Source: Actinoplanes octamycinicus (GTDB lineage Bacteria; Actinomycetota; Actinomycetes; Mycobacteriales; Micromonosporaceae). Taken from it: a stretch of 64,000 bases of DNA. The notes beneath the pieces were generated by a model that saw only the letters and a list, made by a program, of their open reading frames with translations, was not told the origin of the DNA and did no database searches. Location of the stretch: positions 7,359,501-7,423,500 of the forward strand of contig NZ_JACHNB010000001.1 in the NCBI RefSeq assembly GCF_014205225.1, given 5' to 3'. Position numbers and translations under genes: made by a program. Shown here piece after piece: positions 41,160 through 50,715 of the stretch (positions are counted from its first letter, which is position 1; each line of letters starts with the position of its first letter).

Positions 41160-41558
41160 TCAGCCGGGAACGGTCCATCCGAGGCTGTTGCACCATGGGC
41201 AGTACACGAACGACTGGGATCCGGCCCGATCGACCCATGTCGAGATCGTCACCCTGCCTCGCCCGTGGCACTTGTCGCAGGTGACCGCGGCCTGCGGCCT
41301 CGGCGGCCGGAGATGAGCGAGCTCCGGGTGCCGCTCGGCGGCCCGGGCAAGCGCGAAGTCACGTTCCGCCGGATCGGCCGGCCGCAACGGGCCGTCCTCC
41401 TCGTCGTTCATCACGACCTCGCCGGCCGAGGTCAGATAGGTGACCGGTCCGAAGTTGTTGAACACGGGCAGGTATCCCGGACGGGCATGGCCGCGACGCC
41501 AGTCCGATGCGCGTGCCGCCTCGGCGATCAGTCGATCGATCAGATCCGCGTCCGTCAT
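41160..41558 (-). CDS. hypothetical protein with C-terminal CxxC zinc-finger pairs
   Basis: A 132-residue protein with a perfect start signal (GGGGAGG, 5 nt, ATG 41558). The N-terminal half is helical (LIDRLIAEAARASDWRRGHA, then FNNFGPVTYLTSAGEVVMND). The C-terminal 50 residues carry CDKCHGRG and VYCPWCNSLG, two CxxC pairs of DnaJ-like zinc-ribbon type. It may bind nucleic acid or protein. It lies downstream of the xylanase promoter region and upstream of the methyltransferase on the same strand. Unrecognised family. Confidence 0.78.
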   Translation of the reverse strand: MTDADLIDRLIAEAARASDWRRGHARPGYLPVFNNFGPVTYLTSAGEVVMNDEEDGPLRPADPAERDFALARAAERHPELAHLRPPRPQAAVTCDKCHGRGRVTISTWVDRAGSQSFVYCPWCNSLGWTVPG

Positions 41559-41656
41559 CCGTACCTCCCCAACCGGGGAGGATATGCCCCTCACCCTGCC
41601 GCCGGGTACCGGGTGGCGGATCGATCCCGTGTCTGCCGCGCGGACCGCCCCCAATT

Positions 41657-41673
41657 CACCGAAACTTTCGGTG
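41657..41673. promoter_or_regulatory. GAAA-N-TTTC operator upstream of xylanase
   Basis: CACCGAAACTTTCGGTG (41657-41673) is a perfect 8-bp dyad around one base. The core GAAA-N-TTTC with flanking CG matches motifs reported upstream of actinomycete xylanase genes. It lies 115 bp before the -35 of the candidate promoter and 247 bp before the xylanase start. Two further dyads sit in between: CGCAAC-N9-GTTGCG (41682-41702) and imperfect AATCTTCTG/CAGCAGATT (41721-41740). Confidence 0.65.
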
Positions 41674-41730
41674 CCGGCTTACGCAACTTCGCGTTTGTTG
41701 CGGACTTGCCATCGTTTCACAATCTTCTGA

Positions 41731-42921
<1,191 letters not shown>

Positions 42922-42935
42922 CGGGGAGGACACCG

Positions 42936-43916
42936 ATGCGTATCGCAGCCACACTCGCCACGATCGTGGCGGCGGCCGGGGTCGTCGCCGTCACCGTGCA
43001 GGCGAGCCCGTCGCAGGCCGCGACCTGCAACGGCTACGTCGGGCTCACCTTCGACGACGGACCGGCCGCCGGCAACACGCAGAACCTGCTGACCGCGCTG
43101 CGGAACAACGGGCTGCGGGCCACCATGTTCAACACCGGGCAGAACGCGGCGGCCAACCCGTCGCTGGTCCGGGCCCAGGTGGACGCCGGCATGTGGGTCG
43201 GCAACCACAGTTACACCCATCCGCACCTGACCCAGCAGAGCCAGGCCACGATGGACTCGGAGATCTCCCGGACGCAGACCGCGATCGCCAACGGGGGCGG
43301 CGGCACGCCGAAACTGTTCCGGCCGCCGTACGGCGAGACCAACGCGACACTCAAGGCGGTCGAGCAGCGGTACGGCCTCACCGAGATCATCTGGGACGTC
43401 GACTCGCAGGACTGGAACAACGCGAGCACCGACGCGATCGTGGCGGCCGCCGGCCGGCTCACCAACGGGCAGATCATCCTGATGCACGACTGGCCGGCCA
43501 ACACGGTGGCCGCGATCCCGCGGATCGCCCAGGGTCTGGCCAGCCGGGGCCTGTGCGCCGGGATGATCTCGCCGCAGACCGGCCGGGCGGTCGCCCCGAC
43601 CGGCGGCACGACGCCCACCACGCCCACCACGCCGACCACTCCGCCGCAGACCGGGAGCTGCACCGCCACCCTGTCGGCGGGCTCCTCGTGGAGTGACCGT
43701 TACAACCTCAACGTCGCGGTCTCCGGCAGCAACGCCTGGACCGTCACGCTGAACGTCCCGTCCCCGGCCAAGGTGATCGCCACCTGGAACATCTCGGCCA
43801 GTTACCCGAACGCGCAGACCCTGGTGGCCAAGCCGAACGGCAGTGGCAACAACTTCGGGGTGACCATCCAGACCAACGGCAACTGGACCTGGCCGTCGGT
43901 CTCCTGCAGCACCTGA
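42936..43916 (+). CDS. secreted CE4 polysaccharide deacetylase with CBM2 domain
   Basis: A 326-residue exported enzyme starting at ATG 42936 (GGAGGA 5 nt upstream), 14 bp after the xylanase gene. The signal peptide ends near PSQAAT. The NodB domain (about 30-225) has the metal-binding [14 protein letters not shown] and [11 protein letters not shown] motifs. A Thr/Pro linker ([14 protein letters not shown]) leads to a CBM2 domain almost the same as that of the xylanase. In context it is most likely an acetylxylan esterase removing acetyl groups from xylan; a chitin deacetylase is possible. Confidence 0.92.
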   Translation: MRIAATLATIVAAAGVVAVTVQASPSQAATCNGYVGLTFDDGPAAGNTQNLLTALRNNGLRATMFNTGQNAAANPSLVRAQVDAGMWVGNHSYTHPHLTQQSQATMDSEISRTQTAIANGGGGTPKLFRPPYGETNATLKAVEQRYGLTEIIWDVDSQDWNNASTDAIVAAAGRLTNGQIILMHDWPANTVAAIPRIAQGLASRGLCAGMISPQTGRAVAPTGGTTPTTPTTPTTPPQTGSCTATLSAGSSWSDRYNLNVAVSGSNAWTVTLNVPSPAKVIATWNISASYPNAQTLVAKPNGSGNNFGVTIQTNGNWTWPSVSCST

Positions 43917-43929
43917 CCGGTTCCCCGGC

Positions 43930-43964
43930 CCGGCGCGGTGGCGGCTCCCGAGTCACCGCGCCGG
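43930..43964 (+). terminator. terminator of the xylanase-deacetylase operon
   Basis: CCGGCGCGGTG (43930-43940) pairs perfectly with CACCGCGCCGG (43954-43964) over 11 bp with a 13-nt loop, starting 13 bp after the deacetylase stop. No U tract follows. Confidence 0.75.
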
Positions 43965-43980
43965 ACATCCACATATCCCG

Positions 43981-44007
43981 ATGTGGCGTTGTATCGCTCC
44001 GCCACAT
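43981..44007. promoter_or_regulatory. inverted repeat upstream of the CE1-type esterase
   Basis: ATGTGGCG (43981-43988) and CGCCACAT (44000-44007) are a perfect 8-bp dyad with 11-nt spacing, ending 35 bp before the ATG of the esterase gene (44043). It could be an operator for that gene or a small hairpin. Confidence 0.45.
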
Positions 44008-44042
44008 GGGCCGCCGGTTAACAGGTCCGTAACGTCCGCGTC

Positions 44043-45233
44043 ATGAATTCCCGTAGGTTGTGGCTCGCACTGCTCGCCGCGGTGCTGGTCGTCACCGGTG
44101 TCGCCCTGTCCCCGTTCTCCCCCGCGAACGCGGCCGCCACCCTCACCCAGGTCGGCTCGTTCGGCAGCAACCCGGGCGCGTTGCGCATGTACTCGTACGT
44201 CCCGACCGGGCTGGCCACCGGCCGTCCGCTGGTGGTCGCCCTGCACGGGTGCACGCAGAGCGCCTCCGACTACTACAGCCACGCCGGCTGGCCCAAGTAC
44301 GCCGACCTCTACCAGGCGGCGGTGGTCTTCCCCGAGCAGACCTCGGCGAACAACTCGCTCTCCTGCTTCAACTGGTTCACCGCCGGGGACATCGCGCGGG
44401 GCCAGGGCGAGGCGTTGTCGATCAAGCAGATGGTCGACTACGCGATCAGGACGTACGGGTCGGACGCGAAGCGGGTCTACGTCACCGGCCTGTCCGCCGG
44501 CGGCGCGATGACCGCGGTGATGCTGGCCGCCTACCCGGACGTCTTCGCCGGCGGCGCGGTGATCGCCGGACTGCCGTACAACTGCGGCACCGTCTGCCAG
44601 TACCAGGCGCAGAGCAAGACCCCGAAGCAGTGGGGTGACCTGGTCCGCGCCGCCAACCCCGGATACGCCGGCCCGTGGCCGCGGGTCAGCATCTGGTACG
44701 GCACCTCGGACACCACCGTGGTCCCGGCCAACGCCACCGAGCTGCGCGACCAGTGGACCAACGTGTGGGGGCTCGGCCAGACCGCGACGTCGAGCGCGAC
44801 GCTGCCCGGGTCGACGACGGTCGAGCACTACAGCGACGCGGTCGCGCTCTACCGGGTGCAGGGCATCGCGCACGGCACCCCGGTCGCACCGGGCAGCGCC
44901 GAGAACCAGTGCGGGTCGACCGGGTCGTACTACCTGAACTCGATCTGCTCGTCGTACTACATCGCCCAGTCATGGGGCCTGTCCGGTGGCGGCTCGACCC
45001 CGCCCACCTCCTCCCCGACGCCTTCCCCCTCGCCGACGCCCTCGCCCACCGCCCAGCCGTGCTTCACGGCGAGCAACTACGCGCACACCACCGTCGGCCG
45101 CGCCACCCAGTCCGGCGGGAACACCTTCGCCAACGGCTCCGGCCAGGCGATGGGTCTGTGGAACACGTTCACCACGCACACACTGCGCCAGACCGGCCCG
45201 AACTACTACGTCCTCGCCGACGGCCAATGCTGA
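44043..45233 (+). CDS. secreted CE1/PHB depolymerase-type esterase with C-terminal binding domain
   Basis: A 396-residue exported esterase. Signal peptide RRLWLALLAAVLVVTGVAL, cleavage near NAAATLT. The esterase domain (about 35-320) has VVALHGCTQSASDYY, the nucleophile GLSAGGAMTAV with Ser151, VSIWYGTSDTTVVP (acid) and QGIAHGTPVAPGS (His). This matches the extracellular PHB depolymerase/CE1 acetylxylan or feruloyl esterase group. A Ser/Pro/Thr linker leads to a ~58-residue domain (CFTASNYAHTTVGRATQSGG). In context, xylan side-chain removal is the best guess, with PHA degradation an alternative. Confidence 0.88.
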   Translation: MNSRRLWLALLAAVLVVTGVALSPFSPANAAATLTQVGSFGSNPGALRMYSYVPTGLATGRPLVVALHGCTQSASDYYSHAGWPKYADLYQAAVVFPEQTSANNSLSCFNWFTAGDIARGQGEALSIKQMVDYAIRTYGSDAKRVYVTGLSAGGAMTAVMLAAYPDVFAGGAVIAGLPYNCGTVCQYQAQSKTPKQWGDLVRAANPGYAGPWPRVSIWYGTSDTTVVPANATELRDQWTNVWGLGQTATSSATLPGSTTVEHYSDAVALYRVQGIAHGTPVAPGSAENQCGSTGSYYLNSICSSYYIAQSWGLSGGGSTPPTSSPTPSPSPTPSPTAQPCFTASNYAHTTVGRATQSGGNTFANGSGQAMGLWNTFTTHTLRQTGPNYYVLADGQC

Positions 45234-45247
45234 TCCGCATCCGACAA

Positions 45248-45276
45248 GGGCCGGGACCCGCGCACGGTCCCGGCCC
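45248..45276 (+). terminator. terminator of the CE1-type esterase gene
   Basis: GGGCCGGGACC (45248-45258) pairs perfectly with GGTCCCGGCCC (45266-45276) over 11 bp with a 7-nt loop, starting 14 bp after the stop. The downstream bases GCTGTCCTT are weakly U-rich. Confidence 0.75.
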
Positions 45277-45327
45277 GCTGTCCTTCCGGCCGCCATCTCC
45301 CGGTACGCCGGGCGTAGAGTCCGCGCC

Positions 45328-45966
45328 ATGCCCGCTCCCCGATGGTTCTTCCGATTCGTGTACGACCGGGAGAGCGTCGCCTGGCAGCGGCGGCGCGACG
45401 AGCCCGAGCAGCAGGAGCAGGTCGACCGGATGGTGGCCGAGTTCGCCGGCGTGGTGACGACGCCCGGGCCGGTGGCCGATCTCGGGTGTGGACCCGGCGC
45501 GCACACCACCGCCCTGGCCCGGCGCGGCTACGACGTCGTCGGGGTGGACGGCTCACCGCGCATGGTCGAGGTGGCGCGGGCCCGGGCCGGCCGCGCCGGA
45601 GTCGACGTGAGGTTCGAGGTGGGCGACGTCGGCACCCGGCTCCGTTTCGCGGACGGCTCGCTCGGCGGCGTCCTGGCGATCCACGTGCTGCAGCACCTCC
45701 CCGACCCGGCGGCCTTCGTCGCCGAGATCCGGCGCTGCCTGCGCCCGGGCGGTCACCTGCTGATCACCGCGCCCGCCCGGGCGGACCTGTCGTTCCGGGC
45801 GCTGCGCTGGTACTGGCGGCTGCGGGCGATGGGCTACCACCTGGTGCCGGGTCTGGTCCGCTTCTACGACACCGATTCGCTCCCCCGCCTGATCGAAGGT
45901 CAGGGCCTGACCGTCGTCGAGTGCGCGGGCGGCGCCGGCCGGGTCAGCGTCCTGGCCCGGGCGTAG
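45328..45966 (+). CDS. class I SAM-dependent methyltransferase
   Basis: A 212-residue methyltransferase (methyltransf_11/25 style): PVADLGCGPGAHTTALARRG at about 50-69, DVVGVDGSPRMVEVARARAG, and VLAIHVLQHLPDPAAFVAEI with LRPGGHLLITAPAR. It likely methylates a small molecule. ATG 45328 is chosen because the frame upstream overlaps the esterase tail in another reading. It is unlinked to neighbours: a terminator precedes it and the barstar-like gene converges 44 bp beyond its stop. Confidence 0.88.
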   Translation: MPAPRWFFRFVYDRESVAWQRRRDEPEQQEQVDRMVAEFAGVVTTPGPVADLGCGPGAHTTALARRGYDVVGVDGSPRMVEVARARAGRAGVDVRFEVGDVGTRLRFADGSLGGVLAIHVLQHLPDPAAFVAEIRRCLRPGGHLLITAPARADLSFRALRWYWRLRAMGYHLVPGLVRFYDTDSLPRLIEGQGLTVVECAGGAGRVSVLARA

Positions 45967-46010
45967 ACCGACCCGCCCATCGGGCGGAACGACCTCAGCA
46001 CGCCCGGCCA

Positions 46011-47177
46011 CTACCGCAGCTCGACCCGGACACCCTCGCCGGTGAGGAACGCGACCAGGTCGTCGAAGGTGGCCGCGGGCCCCCAGCTCATCCGGTCGTA
46101 GCCGGGCACCAGGTGCTCCCGCGCCACCCCGGCGTCATGCCAGATCAGCTCGAAGCCGGGGGTGGCGCCGCCGTCCCCGGTGGCCGCGTTCTCGTGCAGC
46201 CAGAAGGAGTCCCCTCCGAACCAGCCGCCGGGCCCGTTGACCGCCTCCCCGATCGCGCAGCAGAACCCGTCGTAGTCGGTGACGTAGCGTCCATCCGGGT
46301 GATAGACGGTCCCGGCGGGCCGGTCCGCGGTCCGGATCCGGTGCACGGCAGCGGCCTGCACCCACAGCGCCCGGCCGCCGCGGTCCAGCGCCGCCCACTG
46401 ATTGGGCTCGGCCGGCCCACCGGCCCGCCACAGGTCCCAGATCACCCGCTCGTTGGCGGCGAGCGGCTCCGCGATCCGCGCGTCCAGGCTGATGTCGACC
46501 AGGCCGTCCCCGAGAACGGACGGCCGGCTGGCCACCACGCTGCCGGAGATCTCGGGCCCCCAGCCGCTGAGCCGGTGCACCGTGCCGTCGACCCGGACGT
46601 GCGCCAGCTCCGCCTCGACCGGCCCGGTGAGCTCCGCCGTGCAGCCGAGCAGGGTGATCGGCGGACCCGGCGGCCAGATCTCCGGCCGCTCGCGGAACAG
46701 CCCGGCGATCTCCCGGCACTCCCCGGCCCGCTGCTCCCCGATCAGCAGCCGGTACCCGGCGACGGCGGGCGCCACCGTACCGTTCTGATTGTTGTCGTCG
46801 TCCCGCCGATGCCCCTCCAGGTCGACGTTGAGCAGCCCGGACCCGTCCCCCGCGGCCCGGTGCCCGACGACCCGGACATCGAGCAGCTCCTCCATGGTGT
46901 GCACGCAGTCCCGGCAGTGCGGCACGCACGGCTCGCTCACCGGCCGGCCCGGCACGTGCGCGGTGTCCACGACGACGTTGCCCAGCCAGGCCGGCCCGTC
47001 CCCGTCGATCGCGGCCCGCAGCGCCCCGGCCGGCGCGCAGCCCACCAGTGTGTACCGCTCCCGGGCCGGCTCGGCGGGAAACACCCGGTCGGCGAAGAGC
47101 CCGTCGACGTCAGCGCACTCGGTGAGGATGCCGCCGGACGTCTCGTCGAGCAGGCGCCAGCGCGGCGGAATCAGCAC
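46011..47177 (-). CDS. large protein with C-terminal barstar-like domain (paralogue 1)
   Basis: A 388-residue protein. The N-terminal ~285 residues contain PPRWRLLDETSGGILTECAD, a conserved EPCVPHCRDC Cys cluster and DVRVVGHRAAGDGSGLLNVD; the C-terminal ~100 residues match bacterial barstar-type domains: GRYVTDYDGFCCAIGEAVNG, PGGWFGGDSFWLHENA and FELIWHDAGVAREHL. Barstar proteins inhibit barnase-type RNases, so an immunity role is possible, but no RNase gene is near. The GTG start lies in GTGCTGA, overlapping the ECF42 stop by 7 bp with GGAAGGGAG 7 nt upstream, so it is translationally coupled to the sigma factor. Confidence 0.75.
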   Translation of the reverse strand: MLIPPRWRLLDETSGGILTECADVDGLFADRVFPAEPARERYTLVGCAPAGALRAAIDGDGPAWLGNVVVDTAHVPGRPVSEPCVPHCRDCVHTMEELLDVRVVGHRAAGDGSGLLNVDLEGHRRDDDNNQNGTVAPAVAGYRLLIGEQRAGECREIAGLFRERPEIWPPGPPITLLGCTAELTGPVEAELAHVRVDGTVHRLSGWGPEISGSVVASRPSVLGDGLVDISLDARIAEPLAANERVIWDLWRAGGPAEPNQWAALDRGGRALWVQAAAVHRIRTADRPAGTVYHPDGRYVTDYDGFCCAIGEAVNGPGGWFGGDSFWLHENAATGDGGATPGFELIWHDAGVAREHLVPGYDRMSWGPAATFDDLVAFLTGEGVRVELR

Positions 47178-48433
47178 TCGGGTCTCCCTTCCAGGGCGGC
47201 GACGCGGTCCAGCAGCAGGGTCCGCTCTCGCTCGTTGCGGGTCAGCGCCGCGGCCCGCCGCAGCTCGGACCGCGCCTCGGCGTGCCGGCCGAGCTTGGCC
47301 AGCAGATCACCGCGGGTGCTGGGCAACAGATGATAGTTCCGCAAGGCGGGGAAGGCCGCCAGCTGGTCGAGCAGGGCCAGACCCGCCGCCGGGCCGTAGG
47401 CCATGGACAGCGCCACCGCCCGGTTCAGCTCGACCACCGGCGACGGCGCCGCCGCGGCCAGTTGCTCGTAGAGCCCGGCGATCCGGACCCAGTCGGTGTC
47501 CTCGAAGCGCCGGGCCCGGGCGTGGCAGGCGGCGATCGCGGCCTGCAAGGCGTACGGCCCGGGTGCACCGCCGTCCCGAGCTTTCGCCAGGGCGGCCAGC
47601 CCGCGGCCGATCAGCAGCCGGTCCCAGCGGGCCCGGTTCTGGTCGGCGAGCAGGATCGGCTCGCCGTCCGGGCCGGTCCGGGCGGCCGCCCGGGACGCCT
47701 GGAACTCCATCAGCGCGACCAGGCCGTGCACCTCCGGCTCGCGCGGGGTGAGCCGGGCCAGGATCCGGCCCAGCCGCAGCGCGTCCTCGCACAGTGCCGG
47801 CCGCATCCAGTCGTCGCCGGCGGTGGCCGAGTAGCCCTCGTTGAAGATCAGGTAGATGACCTCGAGGACCGAGGCGAGCCGGGCCGCCAGCTCCGCGCCC
47901 TGCGGCACCTCGAACGGCACCTTGGCGGTGGCCAGCGTCTTCTTCGCCCGGACGATCCGCTGGGCCACGGTCGGCTCGGGCACCAGGAAGGCACGGGCGA
48001 TCTCATCGGTGGTCAGGCCGCCGAGCAGCCGCAGGGTGAGCGCGGCGCGGGCCTCGGTGGACAGCACCGGATGACAGGCGATGAAGACCAGGCGGAGCAG
48101 ATCGTCGCCGATGCCGTCGTCCTCGGCCACCAGCGTACCGATGTCCGGGGTGCTCTCCGCCAGGTCCCGGCCGACCTCGGCGACCTTGCGCCGGTAGGTC
48201 TCGGTGCGCCGGATCTGGTCGATGGCCCGGCGTTTCGCGGTGGTCATCAGCCACGCGCCCGGATTGTCCGGCACGCCGTCGGCCGGCCACTGCTCCAGCG
48301 CCGCGACCAGCGCGTCCTGCGCCAGCTCCTCGGCCACGCCGACGTCGCGGACCAGCCTGGTCAGCCCGGCGATCAGCCGCGGCGCCTCGATCCGCCAGAC
48401 CGCCTCGATCGCGCGGTGGGTGTCAGTGGCCAC
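47171..48433 (-). CDS. ECF sigma factor, ECF42 type with C-terminal extension (second copy)
   Basis: A 420-residue sigma factor related to the one at 30711-31907: region 2 with DVGVAEELAQDALVAALEQW and GAWLMTTAKRRAIDQIRRTE, region 4 with ALTLRLLGGLTTDEIARAFL, then the long DUF6596-type extension with VIYLIFNEGYSATAGDDW, HGLVALMEFQASRAAAR and WVRIAGLYEQLAAAAPSPVV. The YCII/DGPF gene lies 34 bp upstream on the same strand and the barstar-like gene overlaps its end by 7 bp. So this ECF42 module has gained or kept a third gene. Confidence 0.94.
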   Translation of the reverse strand: MATDTHRAIEAVWRIEAPRLIAGLTRLVRDVGVAEELAQDALVAALEQWPADGVPDNPGAWLMTTAKRRAIDQIRRTETYRRKVAEVGRDLAESTPDIGTLVAEDDGIGDDLLRLVFIACHPVLSTEARAALTLRLLGGLTTDEIARAFLVPEPTVAQRIVRAKKTLATAKVPFEVPQGAELAARLASVLEVIYLIFNEGYSATAGDDWMRPALCEDALRLGRILARLTPREPEVHGLVALMEFQASRAAARTGPDGEPILLADQNRARWDRLLIGRGLAALAKARDGGAPGPYALQAAIAACHARARRFEDTDWVRIAGLYEQLAAAAPSPVVELNRAVALSMAYGPAAGLALLDQLAAFPALRNYHLLPSTRGDLLAKLGRHAEARSELRRAAALTRNERERTLLLDRVAALEGRPEC

Positions 48434-48467
48434 TCCCTCGTCTACCCCACCGCGCGATCAGAAGCAA

Positions 48468-48908
48468 TCACGCCGACCGGTACGCCGGGTCGGCCTTCTC
48501 CTCCCGCCGCGCCACGGCCTCCCGCTGCTCGGCGGTGAACTCCTCACCGAAGTCCTCCCCCGAGTACAGCTTCCGGATCTCGATGTTGGTCGGCTCGCCG
48601 GGCGCCGTCGTGATCGGGCAGCGCTTGAACCACTCGACGCACTCCTCCATCGACTTCATCTCGACCAGGTAGAACCCGGCGATCAGCTCCTTGGTCTCGG
48701 TGAACGGCCCGTCCACCACGGTCTTCTTCTCCCCGTCGAAGTAGATCCGCGCACCGGTGCCGCTCGGCGCCACCCCCTCGGCGGCCAGCAGCACCCCGGC
48801 GCCCACCAGCTCCTCGATGAACTTCCCCATCGTCTCGAAGTCCTCGGTAGCCGGCATGACCCCGGACTCACTCGCCGCAGTCGCCTTGGTGATCACCATG
48901 AATCGCAT
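48468..48908 (-). CDS. YCII/DGPF-domain protein
   Basis: A 146-residue protein containing the literal DGPF motif: KTVVDGPFTETKELIAGFYL. Other hallmarks are MRFMVITKATAASESGVMPA, GKFIEELVGAGVLLAAEGVA and VEMKSMEECVEWFKRCP. It is the standard companion of an ECF42 sigma gene, encoded 34 bp downstream. The start is ATG 48908 with GAGGAGA 5-7 nt upstream. Its promoter at 48946-48972 has the same elements as the other ECF42 module. Function unknown. Confidence 0.93.
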   Translation of the reverse strand: MRFMVITKATAASESGVMPATEDFETMGKFIEELVGAGVLLAAEGVAPSGTGARIYFDGEKKTVVDGPFTETKELIAGFYLVEMKSMEECVEWFKRCPITTAPGEPTNIEIRKLYSGEDFGEEFTAEQREAVARREEKADPAYRSA

Positions 48909-48945
48909 CGCTGTCTCCTCGTGTCAGGGTGCCTTCCACCTACGC

Positions 48946-48972
48946 GTCGAACGGCGACCACCCCACTCGACA
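48946..48972 (-). promoter_or_regulatory. ECF42-type promoter upstream of the DGPF gene
   Basis: Minus-strand TGTCGA (48972-48967), 17-nt spacer, CGAC (48949-48946). The -10 lies 37 bp from the ATG at 48908, allowing a leader of about 30 nt. The same element pair, with spacer 18, is seen at the other ECF42 locus; here only one direction is used and no dyad is present. Confidence 0.75.
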
Positions 48973-49049
48973 CCCTGCCAGAACTTTTTTCCGGGCCCCG
49001 CCACATCCCGCCCGGCCGCCACCCCGAACCGACCGCCGAACACCATCCC

Positions 49050-49222
49050 CGCTGCCGCCATGCCGCCATGCCACCAGCGCATTCATCCCGCTGCCACCAT
49101 GCCGCCCGCCCTCCAGCGCCCATCCCCGCTGCCGCCATGGCGCCCGCCCTCCAGCGCCCATCCCGACTGCCGCGATGCCGCCCTCCAGCGCCCATCTCGA
49201 CTGCCGCGATGCCCCCGATCTC
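49050..49222. repeat. tandem repeat of about 38-bp units in a 543-bp gap
   Basis: Five head-to-tail units begin near 49050, 49089, 49127, 49165 and 49199 with lengths about 39, 38, 38, 34 and 24. The core is CGCTGCCGCCATG followed by CCGCCCTCCAGCGCCCAT; the last two units are shortened and start GACTGCCGCGATG. The rest of the gap 48909-49451 holds the ECF42 promoter on the left and C-rich non-repetitive sequence on the right, in which I see no gene. Open frames here are low-complexity on both strands. Confidence 0.8.
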
Positions 49223-49451
49223 TAGCGGATCTTTTTTCGGTACGACCGGCAGCCCCGTGCCAGTCGGCCCGCGATGCCCGCCCCACCCAAGACCGCAGCG
49301 CGTGTCGTGCGGACCCGCCGGCACACCGCAAGGACCAGCCCACCCACGACCGCAGCGCGACCCACGGCCCTGTTGCCCGCTCACCAGCCAACACCCCCAC
49401 CGGCTGGGCACCACCGCGAGCAACCGCAGAGCCGATCGCCGAGCAGGCGGA

Positions 49452-50708
49452 TCAGAGCCGGAACGGATTGGTGGCCAGCGCGGCGAGCAGGAACCACGCG
49501 GTCGTCCCGGTGTGCAGGCTGGCGTAGTAGAGGTCGCCGAACCCGGTGTCCAACCCGTCGCTGGACGCCGCCGGGATGCCGCGGCCGTCGCCGGCCGCGG
49601 TGGTGGCCTGGGCCTGCTGGATGTTCCAGAGCAGCCGCTTGGCGAGCAGTTCGTCGCCCTTGGCGTCGCGCAGGCGGACGGCGAGGGCGGTGTGCGCGGT
49701 GCCCTCCAGCCACACCTTGCTGACGTCGGTGTTGCTGAAGCTGACCCCGGCGACGCCGGCGTCCCGGGCGGCCAGCTGGTCGAGGACCCAGGTCACCGAC
49801 CGGCGGTACCGGTCGTCGAGGGTGGCCAGGTAGGCCCAGGTCTGCACGTCCTCGGGGATCGGGTTGCGGTTGGTGGTGACGCCGTCCGGGTCGGTGCCGG
49901 TCCACACGTGCCCGCTCGCCCGGTCCTGCATCGCGGCGACGAAGCCGAACGCCGCCGCGGCTCGGGCCCGCCACGTGTGGTCGCCGGTGAGCCGGGCGAG
50001 CATCGTGAAGAACGCGCCGACGTCGATGTTGTGTTCGGTGGCCTTGAAGGTGAGCGGCTGGTCGGTGGCGCTGCGCCCGCCGGTGTAGCCGTGCGGGGCG
50101 CGGGCGCCGTCCCAGGTGTGCTCCTGGATCCAGGTGGCTTCGCGCAGGGCGCCGGTCAGGAAGCGGCGCTGCCGGGTGCGGGCGTGCAGGTGGGCGAGGG
50201 CCATTCCCACCCAGGCCTGGTTGCCGGTGTAGGCGGCGGGCGAGCCGATGTCCAGTGTCCCGGTCAGCGTGGTGAACGAGTCCGGCTGGTAGGAGGCCCG
50301 GGTACGCCCGTCGCCGATCGGGTCGTGCCGCTGGGCGTAGAGCAGCGTGTCGCCCAGGATGGTGGCGCGTCTGACGTCGGCCGGGGTGCCGCGGGCGAGC
50401 CAGGCGAGGATCACCAGCGCGTCGTCGTACGCGAAGGAACTGACGAAGGTCCATTCCGGGGTCTCGAAGAAGCCGCCGGTGTAGCTGCGCGGGACCCGCA
50501 GGGCGTCGCCGGCGCCGTACTCGTCGAACTTGGTGTCCAGGAAGTCGTAGGCCTTGCGGACGGCGGCGGCGCTCGCGCCGCGCATCCAGGCCGGCGCGGC
50601 GGCCCAGGCCGGGCTGGGCAGCATCGCGCCGGTCAGGAACGCGGTGAAGGCGCTGGAGGCGCCGACGAGCAGGGCCCGCCGGTCCCGGGCGAGCGGTTGC
50701 TGTGACAT
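49452..50708 (-). CDS. secreted six-hairpin glycosidase-like protein (Tat signal)
   Basis: A 418-residue exported protein: RDRRALLVGASSAFTAFLTG has a twin-arginine type signal and cleavage near AWAAAP. The mature part is helix-rich with six-hairpin-like repeats: VRKAYDFLDTKFDEYGAG, FAYDDALVILAWLARG, AAYTGNQAWVGMALAHLHAR, FKATEHNIDVGAFFTMLARL, and VWLEGTAHTALAVRLRDAKG. This is the alpha/alpha-barrel shape of a glycoside hydrolase or lyase. It ends the hexosaminide operon 7 bp after the GH20 gene, so it probably acts on the same polymer or oligosaccharide outside the cell. Confidence 0.72.
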   Translation of the reverse strand: MSQQPLARDRRALLVGASSAFTAFLTGAMLPSPAWAAAPAWMRGASAAAVRKAYDFLDTKFDEYGAGDALRVPRSYTGGFFETPEWTFVSSFAYDDALVILAWLARGTPADVRRATILGDTLLYAQRHDPIGDGRTRASYQPDSFTTLTGTLDIGSPAAYTGNQAWVGMALAHLHARTRQRRFLTGALREATWIQEHTWDGARAPHGYTGGRSATDQPLTFKATEHNIDVGAFFTMLARLTGDHTWRARAAAAFGFVAAMQDRASGHVWTGTDPDGVTTNRNPIPEDVQTWAYLATLDDRYRRSVTWVLDQLAARDAGVAGVSFSNTDVSKVWLEGTAHTALAVRLRDAKGDELLAKRLLWNIQQAQATTAAGDGRGIPAASSDGLDTGFGDLYYASLHTGTTAWFLLAALATNPFRL

Positions 50709-50715
50709 GGGGTCC

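Noticed and set aside
48204..50705. 833-residue plus-strand open frame
   Set aside because: It runs antisense across the ECF42, DGPF and six-hairpin genes; composition is Arg/Pro/Gly-rich and lacks any domain. High GC creates such shadow frames.
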